From JALORV01 sp035429805 (GTDB taxonomy: Bacteria > Pseudomonadota > Gammaproteobacteria > Burkholderiales > Burkholderiaceae_F), in contig DAOMFL010000003.1 of the NCBI GenBank assembly GCA_035429805.1, forward strand, positions 54,324-118,323: DNA of 64,000 nt, given 5' to 3'. Position 1 is the stretch's first letter; each line of letters opens with the position of its first letter. Both the position numbers and the translations under genes were made by a program. Shown here one piece after another: positions 1-8,987 of the stretch. The notes below the pieces were generated by a model, which searched no databases, was not told the DNA's origin, and was given only the letters and a program-made list of their open reading frames with translations.

Positions 1-294
1 GGCCTGCCCGGCGCGCTGGCCTACATCACCTTCGGCGCCGAACTGGTCGGCGGCGTGATGCTGATTCTGGGCGTCGGCACCCGCTGGGTTGCCCTCGCAC
101 TGGTCCCGATCATGCTCGGCGCCACGTGGGTCCACCTTGGCAACGGCTGGCTGTTTTCCGCGCCCAAGGGCGGCTGGGAATATCCGGTGTTCTGGACGGT
201 AACCCTGTTCGTCCAGGCCCTGCTCGGTGACGGCGCCTATGCGTTGGGCCGCCGCTTCACTAGCCGCGCGACCCCGCGCCTGCAAGCCGCCTGA
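1..294 (+). CDS. DoxX family membrane protein, 5' end outside window
   Basis: The reading frame is open from the first base and ends at 294, leaving the last 97 residues of a small integral membrane protein. Three hydrophobic segments are visible, around residues 13-28, 33-50 and 65-80, separated by short loops with GNGWLFSAPKGGWEYP. That loop and spacing are typical of the C-terminal half of DoxX/DoxD-like inner-membrane proteins, which are about 130-150 aa. The role of DoxX proteins is not settled; some are linked to redox or thiol stress. The gene lies 29 bp upstream of a glutathione S-transferase on the same strand, which suggests a shared transcript and a detoxification context. The missing N-terminus prevents a firmer call. 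Confidence 0.75.
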   Translation, partial: GLPGALAYITFGAELVGGVMLILGVGTRWVALALVPIMLGATWVHLGNGWLFSAPKGGWEYPVFWTVTLFVQALLGDGAYALGRRFTSRATPRLQAA

Positions 295-323
295 TCAACC
301 CCATCTGAAGACAAGGAAGCTAG

Positions 324-941
324 ATGAAGCTCTATTACTCCCCCGGCGCCTGCTCGCTGTCGCCCCACATCGTCGCGCGCGAGGCCGGCCTGCCGGTCAC
401 CCTGGTGAAGGTCGACCTCAAGGGCAAGAAGACGGACACCGGCGATGACTACCACGCACTCTCCGGCAAGGGCTACGTGCCGCTGCTCGAACTCGACGAC
501 GGCACGCGCCTCACCGAAGGACCGGCCATCGTGCAATACCTGGCCGATCGCGCGCCGGCATGCAAGCTCGCGCCCGCGAACGGCACGATCGACCGCTACC
601 GGTTGCAGGAATGGCTCAACTTCATCACATCGGAGCTGCACAAGCAGTTCTCGCCGCTGTTCGACCCGACGATGCCCGAGGAGGCCAAGGCGAAGTTCCG
701 CGCCAAGATCACTGGCCGCCTCGACTGGATCGTAGGGCAGATCGGCAACCACCCGTACCTGATGGGCCAGGACTTCACGGTGGCCGACGCGTACCTCTTC
801 ACCGTGCTCAACTGGGCGCAGTACACCGGCATTGACCTGGCGCGCTGGCCGCTGCTCGTCGCCTATGTCGCCCGTGTTGCCGCGCGGCCTCAGGTGCAGG
901 CGGCGTTGACGGAAGAAGGCCTGCTCAAGAAGGCGGCCTGA
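324..941 (+). CDS. gstA: glutathione S-transferase, beta class
   Basis: A 205-aa soluble enzyme expected to conjugate or reduce substrates with glutathione in the cytoplasm. The N-terminal thioredoxin fold (about 1-80) starts MKLYYSPGACSLSPHI. The Cys at position 10 and following Ser fit the bacterial beta class, where Cys10 contacts glutathione. The segment GYVPLLELDDG followed by LTEGPAIVQYL carries the cis-Pro and the Glu-Gly binding turn. The C-terminal part (about 90-205) is helical and ends normally. Length matches E. coli GstA at about 201 aa. It sits just downstream of the doxX-like gene. The symbol is by family resemblance, and the substrate is unknown. Confidence 0.9.
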   Translation: MKLYYSPGACSLSPHIVAREAGLPVTLVKVDLKGKKTDTGDDYHALSGKGYVPLLELDDGTRLTEGPAIVQYLADRAPACKLAPANGTIDRYRLQEWLNFITSELHKQFSPLFDPTMPEEAKAKFRAKITGRLDWIVGQIGNHPYLMGQDFTVADAYLFTVLNWAQYTGIDLARWPLLVAYVARVAARPQVQAALTEEGLLKKAA

Positions 942-996
942 TCGACCCTAGCCATGCCGCGTGCCGACGCGGCATGGCGCACACTGCGGACCAACG

Positions 997-1812
997 ATGA
1001 CCTCCCTGCCGACCCTCTTCATTTCGCACGGTTCGCCGATGCACGCGATCAGCGCGGGCCGCGCCGGCGAAGTCTGGTCCGAACTCGGTCGGCGCCTGCC
1101 GCCACCGCGCGCGATTCTGGTGGCATCGGCACACTGGGAGACCGAATTGCCCATGGTCGCCGTGTCGAAGCAACCGGAGACGATTCACGATTTCGGCGGG
1201 TTTCCGCAGGAGCTCTACCGAATCCACTATGCAGCGCCGGGCGCGCCGGACATGGCGCAGCGCGCATTACAGCTGCTGCGAGATGCCGGCATCACGGCCA
1301 CTGCCAACGGCTGCCGTGGACTGGATCACGGCGCATGGGTGCCGCTGTTGCGGCTGTATCCGCAGGCGAACGTGCCCACCGCCCAGATCTCGATTCAGCC
1401 CTCGCTCGACGCCGAGCACCACCTGCGCGTCGGCGCGGCGCTGGCTCCGTTGTCGCAGGACGGCGTGCTGATCGTGGGCTCGGGGCACATGACGCACAAC
1501 CTGCACGAGTGGATCATGGACGCGCGACGACGCGGCTCGATGTCCATCGACGAGCGCGCACCCGCCGCCTATGTCAGCGAGTTCACCCAGTGGGTCGACA
1601 ATGCGCTGCGCTCGGACGATCGCTCTGCGCTCGCAGCCTGGCTCGAACGGGCGCCGCACGCGCGCCGCGCGCATCCGACACCGGAGCACTTCCTGCCACT
1701 GATGGTGGCATTCGGCGCTGCCGGTCCGGCGCCGCTGGTCGAACACATCGATGCCGGCGTCGACAGCGGCGTGCTGGCGATGGATGCCTACCTCTTCCGA
1801 CAGCGCGCCTGA
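997..1812 (+). CDS. DODA-type extradiol ring-cleavage dioxygenase (YgiD-like)
   Basis: A 271-aa class III extradiol dioxygenase of the 4,5-DOPA dioxygenase type, which opens catechol-like rings with a non-haem metal. Expected metal and catalytic histidines are visible: FISHGSP (His11), SAHWE (His46), GLDHGAW (His111) and GSGHMTHNL (His164). I chose ATG 997 because family members begin with a few residues before the ISHGSP motif; a longer frame from 961 adds 12 unsupported residues. The gene ends next to the convergent pdeM gene. Bacterial members are often annotated only by fold, and the natural substrate cannot be read from sequence. Confidence 0.85.
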   Translation: MTSLPTLFISHGSPMHAISAGRAGEVWSELGRRLPPPRAILVASAHWETELPMVAVSKQPETIHDFGGFPQELYRIHYAAPGAPDMAQRALQLLRDAGITATANGCRGLDHGAWVPLLRLYPQANVPTAQISIQPSLDAEHHLRVGAALAPLSQDGVLIVGSGHMTHNLHEWIMDARRRGSMSIDERAPAAYVSEFTQWVDNALRSDDRSALAAWLERAPHARRAHPTPEHFLPLMVAFGAAGPAPLVEHIDAGVDSGVLAMDAYLFRQRA

Positions 1813-2505
1813 TCAGGCCGCGCCGCGAAGCTGCGGAATCTCGAACAGCCGGTCTTCGGCGAGCGCGATGACGCGCTCACCGGGCCCGCGCGCAATGCTG
1901 GCACCGCCGGTGAACGATCCGAACGCGGGCAGCACGGTGAGACTGTCGCGCACCCAGAAGCACGGCAGCCGCACGCTGTCGGCGCCACGACCATGCAGGC
2001 GCACCGTCGGATGCACGTGGCCGGCCATCGTGCAGGCGCCGCGCACCTGCTGCGGCTGATGACAGAACGCCATCGTGTCCACGCGCCACGGTTCGGTTTC
2101 GCAGTGGATCCGCAGCGCCGCGGGCGGAGGACCCGCGGCGAGGTCGTGATTGCCTTCGACCAGGACCAGCTCAAGCGCCGCATGCCGTTCCCGCCATTCC
2201 CGGAACGCTGCCAGCGTCGCCGGCGCGTGCGCTTCGCGCGCGTGGAACAGGTCGCCGAGAAAGACGATCGCCTCCGGCTGCGTCGCCGCCACCAGCGCCT
2301 CGAGCCGCGCGAGGTTCTCGGACGTCGTTCCCTGTGGCACCGGCACACCGCGCGCCCGGAATGCTGCGGCCTTGCCGAAATGCGCGTCGGCGAGCACCAG
2401 CCAGTGGCGCTCACGCCAGATGGCGGCGCGCTGCGCCAGCAGGGTCCAGCTGGCACCGCCCAGTTCGATATCCAGGCGATCGCTGCGCGGCAGCCTTGCG
2501 CGCAT
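1813..2505 (-). CDS. pdeM: ligase-associated DNA damage response endonuclease PdeM
   Basis: A 230-aa calcineurin-like metallophosphoesterase. Metal-binding motifs appear in order: LADAHFG (Asp40, His42), FLGDLFHA (Asp85), EGNHD (Asn119, His120), CHQP (His149) and AGHVHP (His163, His165). The family is encoded in many bacteria with an Lhr-type helicase, an ATP-dependent DNA ligase and an MBL-fold exonuclease, and acts in DNA repair. Here the usual partners are not adjacent; an Lhr-type helicase lies about 27 kb away at 29354. The gene is convergent with the dioxygenase and 7 bp downstream of the TraB/GumN gene, so the two minus-strand genes probably share a transcript. Confidence 0.88.
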   Translation of the reverse strand: MRARLPRSDRLDIELGGASWTLLAQRAAIWRERHWLVLADAHFGKAAAFRARGVPVPQGTTSENLARLEALVAATQPEAIVFLGDLFHAREAHAPATLAAFREWRERHAALELVLVEGNHDLAAGPPPAALRIHCETEPWRVDTMAFCHQPQQVRGACTMAGHVHPTVRLHGRGADSVRLPCFWVRDSLTVLPAFGSFTGGASIARGPGERVIALAEDRLFEIPQLRGAA

Positions 2506-2512
2506 GAACCTC

Positions 2513-3421
2513 CTACAGCGGTGTCACCGTGTAGCCGCGCGCCCGCAGCATCGCGACCAGACCATCCGGCCCGGGCAGATGCAGCGAACCGACGGCAAAC
2601 AGGTGCATGCGGCCGTCTGCCATCAGGGTCTCGATCCTGCGCACGATCGCCGGATGGCGGCCGAGGAGGATCGTGTCGATCGTGAAACGGGCCCCCGGCG
2701 TGCTCTGCGCACGCATCTCGGCGAGCAGCCGCTCGAGCGCCTGGTAATCGCCGGTCTCCCAGGCCTGCGCGATGCGGTTGATCTCCCGCCGCGCCGAGCG
2801 CGTCTCGACCGCCTTCACGGCGTCCTCAAGGAACGCCACCTGGGTGGCAAAGCTCGCCCGTTCGAACAGCTCGAACTGCTGCTCGATGCTTTCGAGTTCG
2901 AGCACTGGCTTGCCGGATTGCTTCGCGATCCGCGTCAGGTAGGCCTCGACCGACAGCGCGGGCATGTAGCCGGCCTGGGCCGCCTCGAACAGCGCGAGCA
3001 CATTGCCGAGCATCCACGGCTTCATGCGCCACAGCGGCGTCATGTCGAGCTGATTGCGCCCGGCAATCGCCTCGATGCGCGCCTTCAGCGACTCCGGCAG
3101 ACGCGTATCGAGCCCCGGGTCGCCGGCGGCGTAGACCGCGTACTTCTGTGTGGCTGCGATCGCGCGCGCGGTATCGGTGACATCGGCCTCGAGCACGATC
3201 GTCTGCGCAGCCTCGATGCGCGCGAGGACCGGAGGCGGCAGCGGATAGAACTCGGGCCGCCCGACATGGATCGTGCCCATCAGCAGTGCGGACTGGCTGC
3301 CCTTGCGGATCTCGAACAGAAAGCCGCGCTTGTCATTGGTCGACTGCGCATGGGCCGTCGCGAGCAGGCTCGCGGCCAGTCCCAGGCACCACAGCAGCCG
3401 GGTGAGTGTTGTGCGAAGCAT
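2513..3421 (-). CDS. TraB/GumN family exported protein
   Basis: A 302-aa protein with an N-terminal signal peptide (about residues 1-25, cleavage after AHA). The TraB/GumN signature includes LLMGTIHVG near residue 48, the acidic segment TIVLEADV, and a C-terminal FAVGSLHLPGPDGL that supplies the second GxxH-type motif. These proteins belong to the Tiki-like superfamily, proposed metalloproteases with paired GX2H motifs; the bacterial function is unproven. The closing segment LRARGYTVTPL is typical of complete members. Transcription probably continues into pdeM. Confidence 0.85.
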   Translation of the reverse strand: MLRTTLTRLLWCLGLAASLLATAHAQSTNDKRGFLFEIRKGSQSALLMGTIHVGRPEFYPLPPPVLARIEAAQTIVLEADVTDTARAIAATQKYAVYAAGDPGLDTRLPESLKARIEAIAGRNQLDMTPLWRMKPWMLGNVLALFEAAQAGYMPALSVEAYLTRIAKQSGKPVLELESIEQQFELFERASFATQVAFLEDAVKAVETRSARREINRIAQAWETGDYQALERLLAEMRAQSTPGARFTIDTILLGRHPAIVRRIETLMADGRMHLFAVGSLHLPGPDGLVAMLRARGYTVTPL

Positions 3422-3510
3422 GGAGGTGGCGCATCACATGGTGCGCAGGAAGAATCGAACGCGAATTGTAAGAGCCGGAATCGGGCGACCCGCCCGGCTC
3501 GCCCTGCGTG

Positions 3511-6240
3511 TCACTCGGCGGCGGCAGCTTCCACCGGCCCGGGCGCGGGCTCGACCAGCGGTTTGATGTAGCGCAGGACGCCCGGGTCTTCCTCGTCGCG
3601 GTGCGGGGCGTAGCCGCGCTTGCGCATCAGCTGGCCCATTTCGTCGTTTTCCTTCAGGACCAGGCCGATCAGCTCCGTCAGTCCGCGCGCGCGCGCCGTG
3701 TCCTCGATCGCCTGCATCAGAACGTGGCCGACGCCGCGTCCCTGCCACGCGTCCTCGACGATGACGCCGAACTCCGCCGTCTTGCCGTCGGGATTGCAGG
3801 TGTAGCGCGAGATGCCGCGGATCTCGTGCTGCTCTTCCGAGGTGTCGATTGCGACGAACGCCATCTCGCGGTCGTAGTCGATCTGCGTGTAGCGCACCAG
3901 ACGCTCCAGCGTCAGCTCGCGGATCGGCGCGTGGAAGCGCAGGTAGGAGGTCCGCGGAGACAGGCGGCTGATGAAGCGCTTCTCGGCCTCGGCGTCCTCG
4001 GGCCGGATCGGACGCAGCAGCACGTGGCCATTTTTCACGGTCACATCGCGCACCAGTGCCCGCGGATACGGGTGGATCGCCAGGTGTGAGTACGTGGCGT
4101 CCGCCGCCAGCGCGCCATCGGACACCAGAACGCGCGCGTCGAGCGCAATGACGCCGTGCTCGTCGGCGAGCAGCGGATTGATGTCGAGTTCGCGCAGCGC
4201 CGGGATCTCGCAGGCCAGCTCCGAAACCCGCAGCAGCACGTCGATGACCCGATCCATGTCGACCGCCGGCGCACCGCGGAACGCATCGAGCATGCGCGCC
4301 ACGCGCGTGCGCGAAATCAGGTCCCGCGCCAGGAACGCGTTCAGCGGCGGCAGGGCCATCGCCGAGTCCTTGAAGATCTCGACTGCGATGCCGCCCATGC
4401 CGAAGGTGACGACCGGGCCGAAGTTGGGATCGCGCGTCAGCCCGACGATCAGCTCGCGTCCCTGCGGACGCTGCACCATCTTCTGCACCAGAACGCCGAT
4501 GAAGCGCGCCGTCGGCGCGCGTTCGGCGAGACGCTGCGCGATCGCCTCGAACCCGCGCTCGACCTCGTCGACGGTCTGAACACCGAGGATCACGCCACCC
4601 ACATCGCTCTTGTGCGTGATGCCGTCGGCGCGCACCTTCAGCACGACCGGGAAGCCGAGCTGCTGCGCGGCCTGCCGCGCCTCCATCGCGCTTCGTGCAA
4701 AGAGCCCCATCGCGGTCTCGATGCCGAACGAGGCCAGCAGTGCCTTGGAATCCTGCTCGTCGAGCGTGTGCCGCCCGGCGCTGCGCGCCGCATCGATGAT
4801 GCGACGCGCCGCCTGCACGTCGAACTTGAGTTCGTCGATGCGCGGCGGCGGCACCTGCAGCCGCAGCTCGCGGTTGCGGATGTACTGCGCGAGATATCCG
4901 AAGCACTCGACGCCGCGCTCGGGGTTCTGCAGCGCCGGCAGCGAGGCCGCCTTGAACGCTGCGCGCCCGCGGCCCGCGTCCTTCTCGCCGAGCCAGGCGC
5001 TGACGACCGGCTTCTCGGCCGCGGCGGCGATCGGCAGCATCGCGCGCGCTGCCTGCTCGGCGCCGACTCTCGGCGTCGGCGCAAACAGCACCAGCACGCC
5101 GTCGTTCGCGCGATCGTCGATCAGCAGCTGCAGCGCGGCGGCCATCCGGCCTGCATCCCCGTCAGCCAGCACGTCCACCGGGTTCGCGTGCGACCAGCCC
5201 GGCGGCAGCGCAGCGTCGAGCGCCGCGCGCGTCGTGTCGGAGAGTCTCGCGAGCTCGACGTGGTTGTCTTCCGTGGCATCCGCGGCGAGCGCGCCCGGCC
5301 CGCTGCCGTTGGACAGGATCGCCAGCCGGTTGCCGCGCGGCAGGCGTCCGCTCGCCAGCGCCTCGGCCGCGGCGAAGAGGTGCCCGATCTTCGGCACGCG
5401 GATGGCGCCGACCCGCCGCAGCGCGGCGTCGAACACCGCGTCGTTGCCGACCAGCGCCCCGGTGTGGCTCATGACGACCCGCGCGCCCGCGGCGTGCCGG
5501 CCGGCCTTCAGCACGATCACCGGCTTCACACTCGCGGCCACGCGGATGCTCGACATCAGCGGCCGCGCATCGTGTATGCCTTCCAGGTACAGCAGGATCG
5601 AACGCGTGGCCGGATCGCCGGCAAGGTAGTCGAGGAACTCGGCGATCGTGACATCGGACTCCGCGCCGGTCGCGATGACGGACGAAAATCCGAATCCCGC
5701 CGTCCACGCGTAGTCGAGCAGCGAGGTCGTCACGGCGCCCGACTGCGACACCAGCGCCAGCGGGCCGGGCCGGGCCATCGTCTTGGCCCAGCTGGCATTC
5801 AGCCCGATGTCGGGGCGCATCACGCCGAGGCAGTTCGGCCCGAGCAGCCGCACCTTCGCCGCGCGGGCGCGTGCCAGCACCTCGCCCTCGAGTGCGCGCC
5901 GCTCCGGCCCGTCCTCACACAGGCCGGGCGACAGCACCAGCATCGTCGGGATGCCCTTCCGTCCGGCCTCGTCGATGATCCCGGGCACGTTCTGCGCGCC
6001 GGTCACGACGACTGCCAGGTCGACCTTGGACGGCAGCGCCGCAAGCGAAGGCAGGCACGGATGCCCGTCGATGGTCCGATGCCGTGGATTGACGGCATAG
6101 ACCTCGCCCTTGAAGCCGGCCGCCATGACGTTCGTATAGACAAAGCGGCCGAGCGAGTCGTGGCGCGGGCTGGCGCCGACGACGGCGATCGAACGCGGCA
6201 TCATCGCGGGCCGCAGGTAGTGAACGCTGTCCAGGCTCAT
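3511..6240 (-). CDS. acetate--CoA ligase (ADP-forming)/GNAT acetyltransferase fusion
   Basis: A 909-aa multidomain protein. Residues 1-135 form a CoA-binding Rossmann domain (SIAVVGASPRHDSLG), followed by succinyl-CoA-synthetase-like domains with MSHTGALVGND, whose His259 is the expected phospho-histidine. Residues about 480-700 form an ATP-grasp domain (LKVRADGITHKSDVGGV), and the last 170 residues a GNAT domain with acetyl-CoA loop GRGVGHVL. This Pat-like layout occurs in protein lysine acetyltransferases that silence acetyl-CoA synthetase, and in ADP-forming acyl-CoA synthetases. Which activity dominates cannot be told from sequence, although the retained His suggests the ligase half may still work. 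It is divergent from the DksA-like gene. Confidence 0.88.
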   Translation of the reverse strand: MSLDSVHYLRPAMMPRSIAVVGASPRHDSLGRFVYTNVMAAGFKGEVYAVNPRHRTIDGHPCLPSLAALPSKVDLAVVVTGAQNVPGIIDEAGRKGIPTMLVLSPGLCEDGPERRALEGEVLARARAAKVRLLGPNCLGVMRPDIGLNASWAKTMARPGPLALVSQSGAVTTSLLDYAWTAGFGFSSVIATGAESDVTIAEFLDYLAGDPATRSILLYLEGIHDARPLMSSIRVAASVKPVIVLKAGRHAAGARVVMSHTGALVGNDAVFDAALRRVGAIRVPKIGHLFAAAEALASGRLPRGNRLAILSNGSGPGALAADATEDNHVELARLSDTTRAALDAALPPGWSHANPVDVLADGDAGRMAAALQLLIDDRANDGVLVLFAPTPRVGAEQAARAMLPIAAAAEKPVVSAWLGEKDAGRGRAAFKAASLPALQNPERGVECFGYLAQYIRNRELRLQVPPPRIDELKFDVQAARRIIDAARSAGRHTLDEQDSKALLASFGIETAMGLFARSAMEARQAAQQLGFPVVLKVRADGITHKSDVGGVILGVQTVDEVERGFEAIAQRLAERAPTARFIGVLVQKMVQRPQGRELIVGLTRDPNFGPVVTFGMGGIAVEIFKDSAMALPPLNAFLARDLISRTRVARMLDAFRGAPAVDMDRVIDVLLRVSELACEIPALRELDINPLLADEHGVIALDARVLVSDGALAADATYSHLAIHPYPRALVRDVTVKNGHVLLRPIRPEDAEAEKRFISRLSPRTSYLRFHAPIRELTLERLVRYTQIDYDREMAFVAIDTSEEQHEIRGISRYTCNPDGKTAEFGVIVEDAWQGRGVGHVLMQAIEDTARARGLTELIGLVLKENDEMGQLMRKRGYAPHRDEEDPGVLRYIKPLVEPAPGPVEAAAAE

Positions 6241-6291
6241 GCGGCGGATTCTCCGTCGGTGTAGTCAGTACGGCTACGCCGGAGACCTCAA

Positions 6292-6392
6292 GCAGCGCCA
6301 TGCGGCGCTGCAACATGATTCGCACCTTATCAGATTGGCGCGGCCTCGCAAGCGTGCAAAGCCTCGAAATGACGTTGACAAGCATCAACGTC
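6292..6392. promoter_or_regulatory. two hairpins in the divergent 6241-6438 intergenic region
   Basis: The 198-bp gap between the divergent ligase/GNAT and DksA-like genes holds two perfect inverted repeats. One pairs 6292-6299 with 6304-6311 (8 bp, 4-nt loop). The other pairs 6371-6378 with 6385-6392 (gacgttga/tcaacgtc, 6-nt loop). The second includes TTGACA at 6375-6380, which could be a -35 element, but no good -10 follows. They may be operators or leader hairpins. Confidence 0.35.
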
Positions 6393-6438
6393 GCACCGAT
6401 CGCCGCCCGTACCCTCGCCGGGAGAGTGGAGTAAGCAG

Positions 6439-6837
6439 ATGCCGCTGTCGGCACAGGAACTTGCAACGCTGCAGGCGCAGCTGCGCATACTGCGCAGCCA
6501 GGTGGGCGGATCCGTCACGGATCGCCTGCACCGGCACGGGTTCGACGAGCACGACGATGCCGCATTGCCCAACCGACGCGCCGACACCGATGACGACGCG
6601 GCCGCCGAAACCGAAACCTCGATGGACATCGCGCATGTCTCGCGCGACGCCGAGGAGCTGGCGCTGCTCGACGCCGCGCTCGAGCGGCTCGCCAGCGGCG
6701 ACTATGGCTGCTGCGTCGACTGCGGCGATGACATCGCCCGCGAGCGTCTGCGGGCCAACCCGGCGGCCGCTCGCTGCACCGAATGCCAGGAGCGCAACGA
6801 GCGCGCGGCCCTTGTGGCGCGGCGCACGCGCGCCTGA
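6439..6837 (+). CDS. TraR/DksA family C4 zinc-finger protein
   Basis: A 132-aa protein with a C-terminal DksA-type zinc finger: Cys92-x2-Cys95 and Cys113-x2-Cys116, in GCCVDCGDDIARERL and RCTECQ. The N-terminal half is acidic and helical. DksA proteins enter the RNA polymerase secondary channel through a coiled coil with acidic tip residues; this shorter relative may bind polymerase or act as a zinc-independent stand-in, but that is inference. A GGAG element precedes the ATG. It is followed 30 bp later by a DUF3149 mini-protein. Confidence 0.85.
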   Translation: MPLSAQELATLQAQLRILRSQVGGSVTDRLHRHGFDEHDDAALPNRRADTDDDAAAETETSMDIAHVSRDAEELALLDAALERLASGDYGCCVDCGDDIARERLRANPAAARCTECQERNERAALVARRTRA

Positions 6838-6867
6838 GCGGCGCACCCGCAATTACCAGGAAACTCC

Positions 6868-7011
6868 ATGGAAGCTCTGAAGCTGCTCTTCACCAGCGAC
6901 ATCGGACTGTTGTCGCTGTTCACGATCGTTTTCATCATCGGCATGGGGATCTGGTTCCGCCGCTTCTTCATGAAGCAGATCGAAGCCGAGGAAGCGCGCG
7001 GCCAGCGCTGA
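6868..7011 (+). CDS. DUF3149 single-pass membrane mini-protein
   Basis: A 47-aa protein starting MEALKLLFTSDIGLLSLFT, with one hydrophobic segment (about 12-28) followed by a basic, then acidic tail (WFRRFFMKQIEAEEARGQR). The start, single helix and FFMKQ tail match DUF3149, a small membrane family common in Betaproteobacteria with no known function. The upstream AGGAAA gives a usable ribosome site. The gap to the DksA-like gene is only 30 bp, so co-transcription is likely. Confidence 0.8.
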   Translation: MEALKLLFTSDIGLLSLFTIVFIIGMGIWFRRFFMKQIEAEEARGQR

Positions 7012-7117
7012 CCCCCGGCGGCGCGCCGGAGCACGCGGGCGCCATCCAGCCTGCCGCGGTCGCACGCGAAGGCGCAAAAAGACCGCGATCCGCGCCACAA
7101 ATCGCGGCATGGCGACA

Positions 7118-7146
7118 TTGCGACGGTAGTGGGCGCTAGCTAGACT
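7118..7146 (+). promoter_or_regulatory. candidate sigma70 promoter for the 7179 barrel gene
   Basis: TTGCGA (7118-7123) and TAGACT (7141-7146) are separated by exactly 17 bp and lie about 33 bp before the ATG at 7179. Each hexamer matches consensus at four of six positions. No other good pair is visible in the 167-bp gap. Confidence 0.45.
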
Positions 7147-7178
7147 GCTCCGCAGGCGTCGAACTCAAAGGGACAACG

Positions 7179-7805
7179 ATGCGAGCAGTGATCGCGGCAC
7201 TCCTCCTTGCAGCCGCCAGCGCGACCGCGCAGGCGCAGGACGGCAAGGGCTACGTCGGCTTCGGCGCCGGCATCGGCAACTATCCGGACCTCTGTTCGCA
7301 GGTGCCGGCGGGCCTGTCGTGTGACGACTCGCCGTTCGCCTGGAAGTTCTTCGCCGGCTACATGATCCTGCCGTACATCGGCATCGAGGGCGGATTCAAC
7401 GACTTCGGCGCCGCCAAGACGCAGGGCCTGCTGCTGAACCCGCCGGCCGGCACGGTTCCGCTGCCGAGCAATGCCGACGTCTACACCCAGATCTGGTCGC
7501 TGTCCCTGGTCGGCCGCGTCCCGCTGGGCCCGGCGGCAATCATGGGGCGAGTCGGTTACGGCGCCACGATGTCGAAGATCAGCGGTATGGCGCAGGTGCA
7601 GGACACGACGACTGGCGCCATCACGACCTACGACGCGTCGACCCGCGGAACTAGCGGGCAGATGATCTATGGCGCCGGCTTCTCGTGGGACTTTCTGGGC
7701 AGCTGGACGGCACGCGTCGACTGGGATCATTCGAAAGGCGACGACGGCACCAATCCGAAGTACAACGTCGACATGTACACGCTTGGAATCGCCTACCGGT
7801 TCTGA
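7179..7805 (+). CDS. outer membrane beta-barrel protein
   Basis: A 208-aa protein with a clear signal peptide (1-20, MRAVIAALLLAAASATAQAQ) and a mature part of alternating hydrophobic strands. It ends with the aromatic C-terminal signature LGIAYRF expected of outer-membrane proteins recognised by BamA. Strands such as YVGFGAGIGNYP, AIMGRVGYGATM and WTARVDWDHSK fit an eight-stranded OmpA-like or OmpW-like barrel. No peptidoglycan-binding domain is present. It stands alone, with its own promoter candidate upstream and a strong terminator downstream. The cargo or function is unknown. Confidence 0.82.
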   Translation: MRAVIAALLLAAASATAQAQDGKGYVGFGAGIGNYPDLCSQVPAGLSCDDSPFAWKFFAGYMILPYIGIEGGFNDFGAAKTQGLLLNPPAGTVPLPSNADVYTQIWSLSLVGRVPLGPAAIMGRVGYGATMSKISGMAQVQDTTTGAITTYDASTRGTSGQMIYGAGFSWDFLGSWTARVDWDHSKGDDGTNPKYNVDMYTLGIAYRF

Positions 7806-7827
7806 CCGGACGGCCTGCTCTCAGCGC

Positions 7828-7855
7828 AGCCCCGCCGAGCGCGGGGCTTTTTGTT
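7828..7855 (+). terminator. Rho-independent terminator after the barrel gene
   Basis: AGCCCCGC (7828-7835) pairs perfectly with GCGGGGCT (7841-7848) around a 5-nt loop and runs into TTTTGTTT. It begins 23 bp after the stop codon of the barrel gene and isolates it from mtnA. Confidence 0.85.
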
Positions 7856-7904
7856 TGCAGGCGCGCATCACGCTCCCGCAGCACGCGCGACCTACAATCG
7901 CCGC

Positions 7905-8987
7905 ATGAAAGTCAACGGCATACCGATGCGCTCGATCTGGCCGATCGGCGACGAAGCGGTCGGCGTGGTGGACCAGAGCGTCCTGCCGCACCGCTTCGAG
8001 ACGCGTGAACTGGCGTCGGCGGCCGCCGTGGAGCACGCGATCCGGACCATGGTCGTGCGCGGTGCGCCGCTGATCGGCGTCACCGGAGCCTATGGACTTG
8101 CGCTGGCCCTGCGATCGGACGCTTCCGACGCCGCGCTGGCGGCCGCGCACACGCAGCTGCTGACGGCCCGTCCAACCGCAGTCAACCTGCGATGGGCGCT
8201 GGACCGCATGCGCGCTGTGGTCGCCGCGCTGCCACCGGCGCGGCGCGCCGCAGCAGCCTGGCTCGAGGCCGGGCGCATCGCCGAGGAAGACGTCGCGCTG
8301 AACCGCGCGATCGGCACCCACGGTGCTGCGCTGATGAGCGCGTTGCACACGCGCCATCGCCGCGCGATCAACGTCCTTACTCACTGCAATGCCGGCTGGC
8401 TCGCCGCTGTCGATCACGGCACGGCGCTCGCGGCGATCTACGCCGCCCACGATGGCGGGACGCCGCTGCACGTGTGGGTCGATGAAACCCGGCCGCGCAA
8501 CCAGGGTCTGCTGACCGCGTGGGAGCTGGCCGCCCATGGCGTGCCGCACACGCTGATCGTCGACAACGCGGGCGGGCACCTGATGCAGCATGGTCAGGTC
8601 GACCTAGTCATCGTCGGCGCCGACCGCGTCTCGGCGCGAGGCGACGTCGCCAACAAAATCGGTACCTATCTCAAGGCGCTGGCGGCACATGACAACGGCG
8701 TTCCGTTCTATGCGGCGGTGCCGTCGCCGACGATCGACTGGACGCTCGCCGATGGGGCGGCGATCCCGATCGAGGAGCGCGCCGCCGGCGAGGTGCTCAG
8801 CGTCCACGGCATCGACGTGAACGGCGCCCCGGCCGGCGTGCGGTTGGCGACCAGCACGACGCAGGTGGCCAACCCGGCGTTCGACGTGACGCCCGCGCGC
8901 CTGGTGACCGGCATCGTGACCGAGCGCGGGGTCTCGGAACCGGGGCGCCTGTCCGAGCTGTTTCCCGAGCAGCGGCGCGCGGCATGA
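7905..8987 (+). CDS. mtnA: S-methyl-5-thioribose-1-phosphate isomerase
   Basis: A 360-aa aldose-ketose isomerase that opens 5-methylthioribose 1-phosphate to the ribulose form in methionine salvage; it can also take 5-deoxyribose 1-phosphate. The catalytic Cys161 (NVLTHCNAG) and Asp240 (VIVGADRVS) are present, as is the phosphate loop VRGAPLIGVTGAYG. ATG 7905 was chosen because MKVNGIPMRSIW is the normal family start; an upstream frame adds 18 odd residues. Its stop overlaps the start of the downstream aldolase (8984-8987), implying translational coupling. The related ribose-1,5-bisphosphate isomerases are less likely given this sequence. Confidence 0.93.
   Translation: MKVNGIPMRSIWPIGDEAVGVVDQSVLPHRFETRELASAAAVEHAIRTMVVRGAPLIGVTGAYGLALALRSDASDAALAAAHTQLLTARPTAVNLRWALDRMRAVVAALPPARRAAAAWLEAGRIAEEDVALNRAIGTHGAALMSALHTRHRRAINVLTHCNAGWLAAVDHGTALAAIYAAHDGGTPLHVWVDETRPRNQGLLTAWELAAHGVPHTLIVDNAGGHLMQHGQVDLVIVGADRVSARGDVANKIGTYLKALAAHDNGVPFYAAVPSPTIDWTLADGAAIPIEERAAGEVLSVHGIDVNGAPAGVRLATSTTQVANPAFDVTPARLVTGIVTERGVSEPGRLSELFPEQRRAA

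Noticed and set aside
4156..6264. 702-aa plus-strand frame
   Set aside because: It is antisense to the ligase/GNAT fusion and shows only His/Arg/Ala-rich shadow composition.
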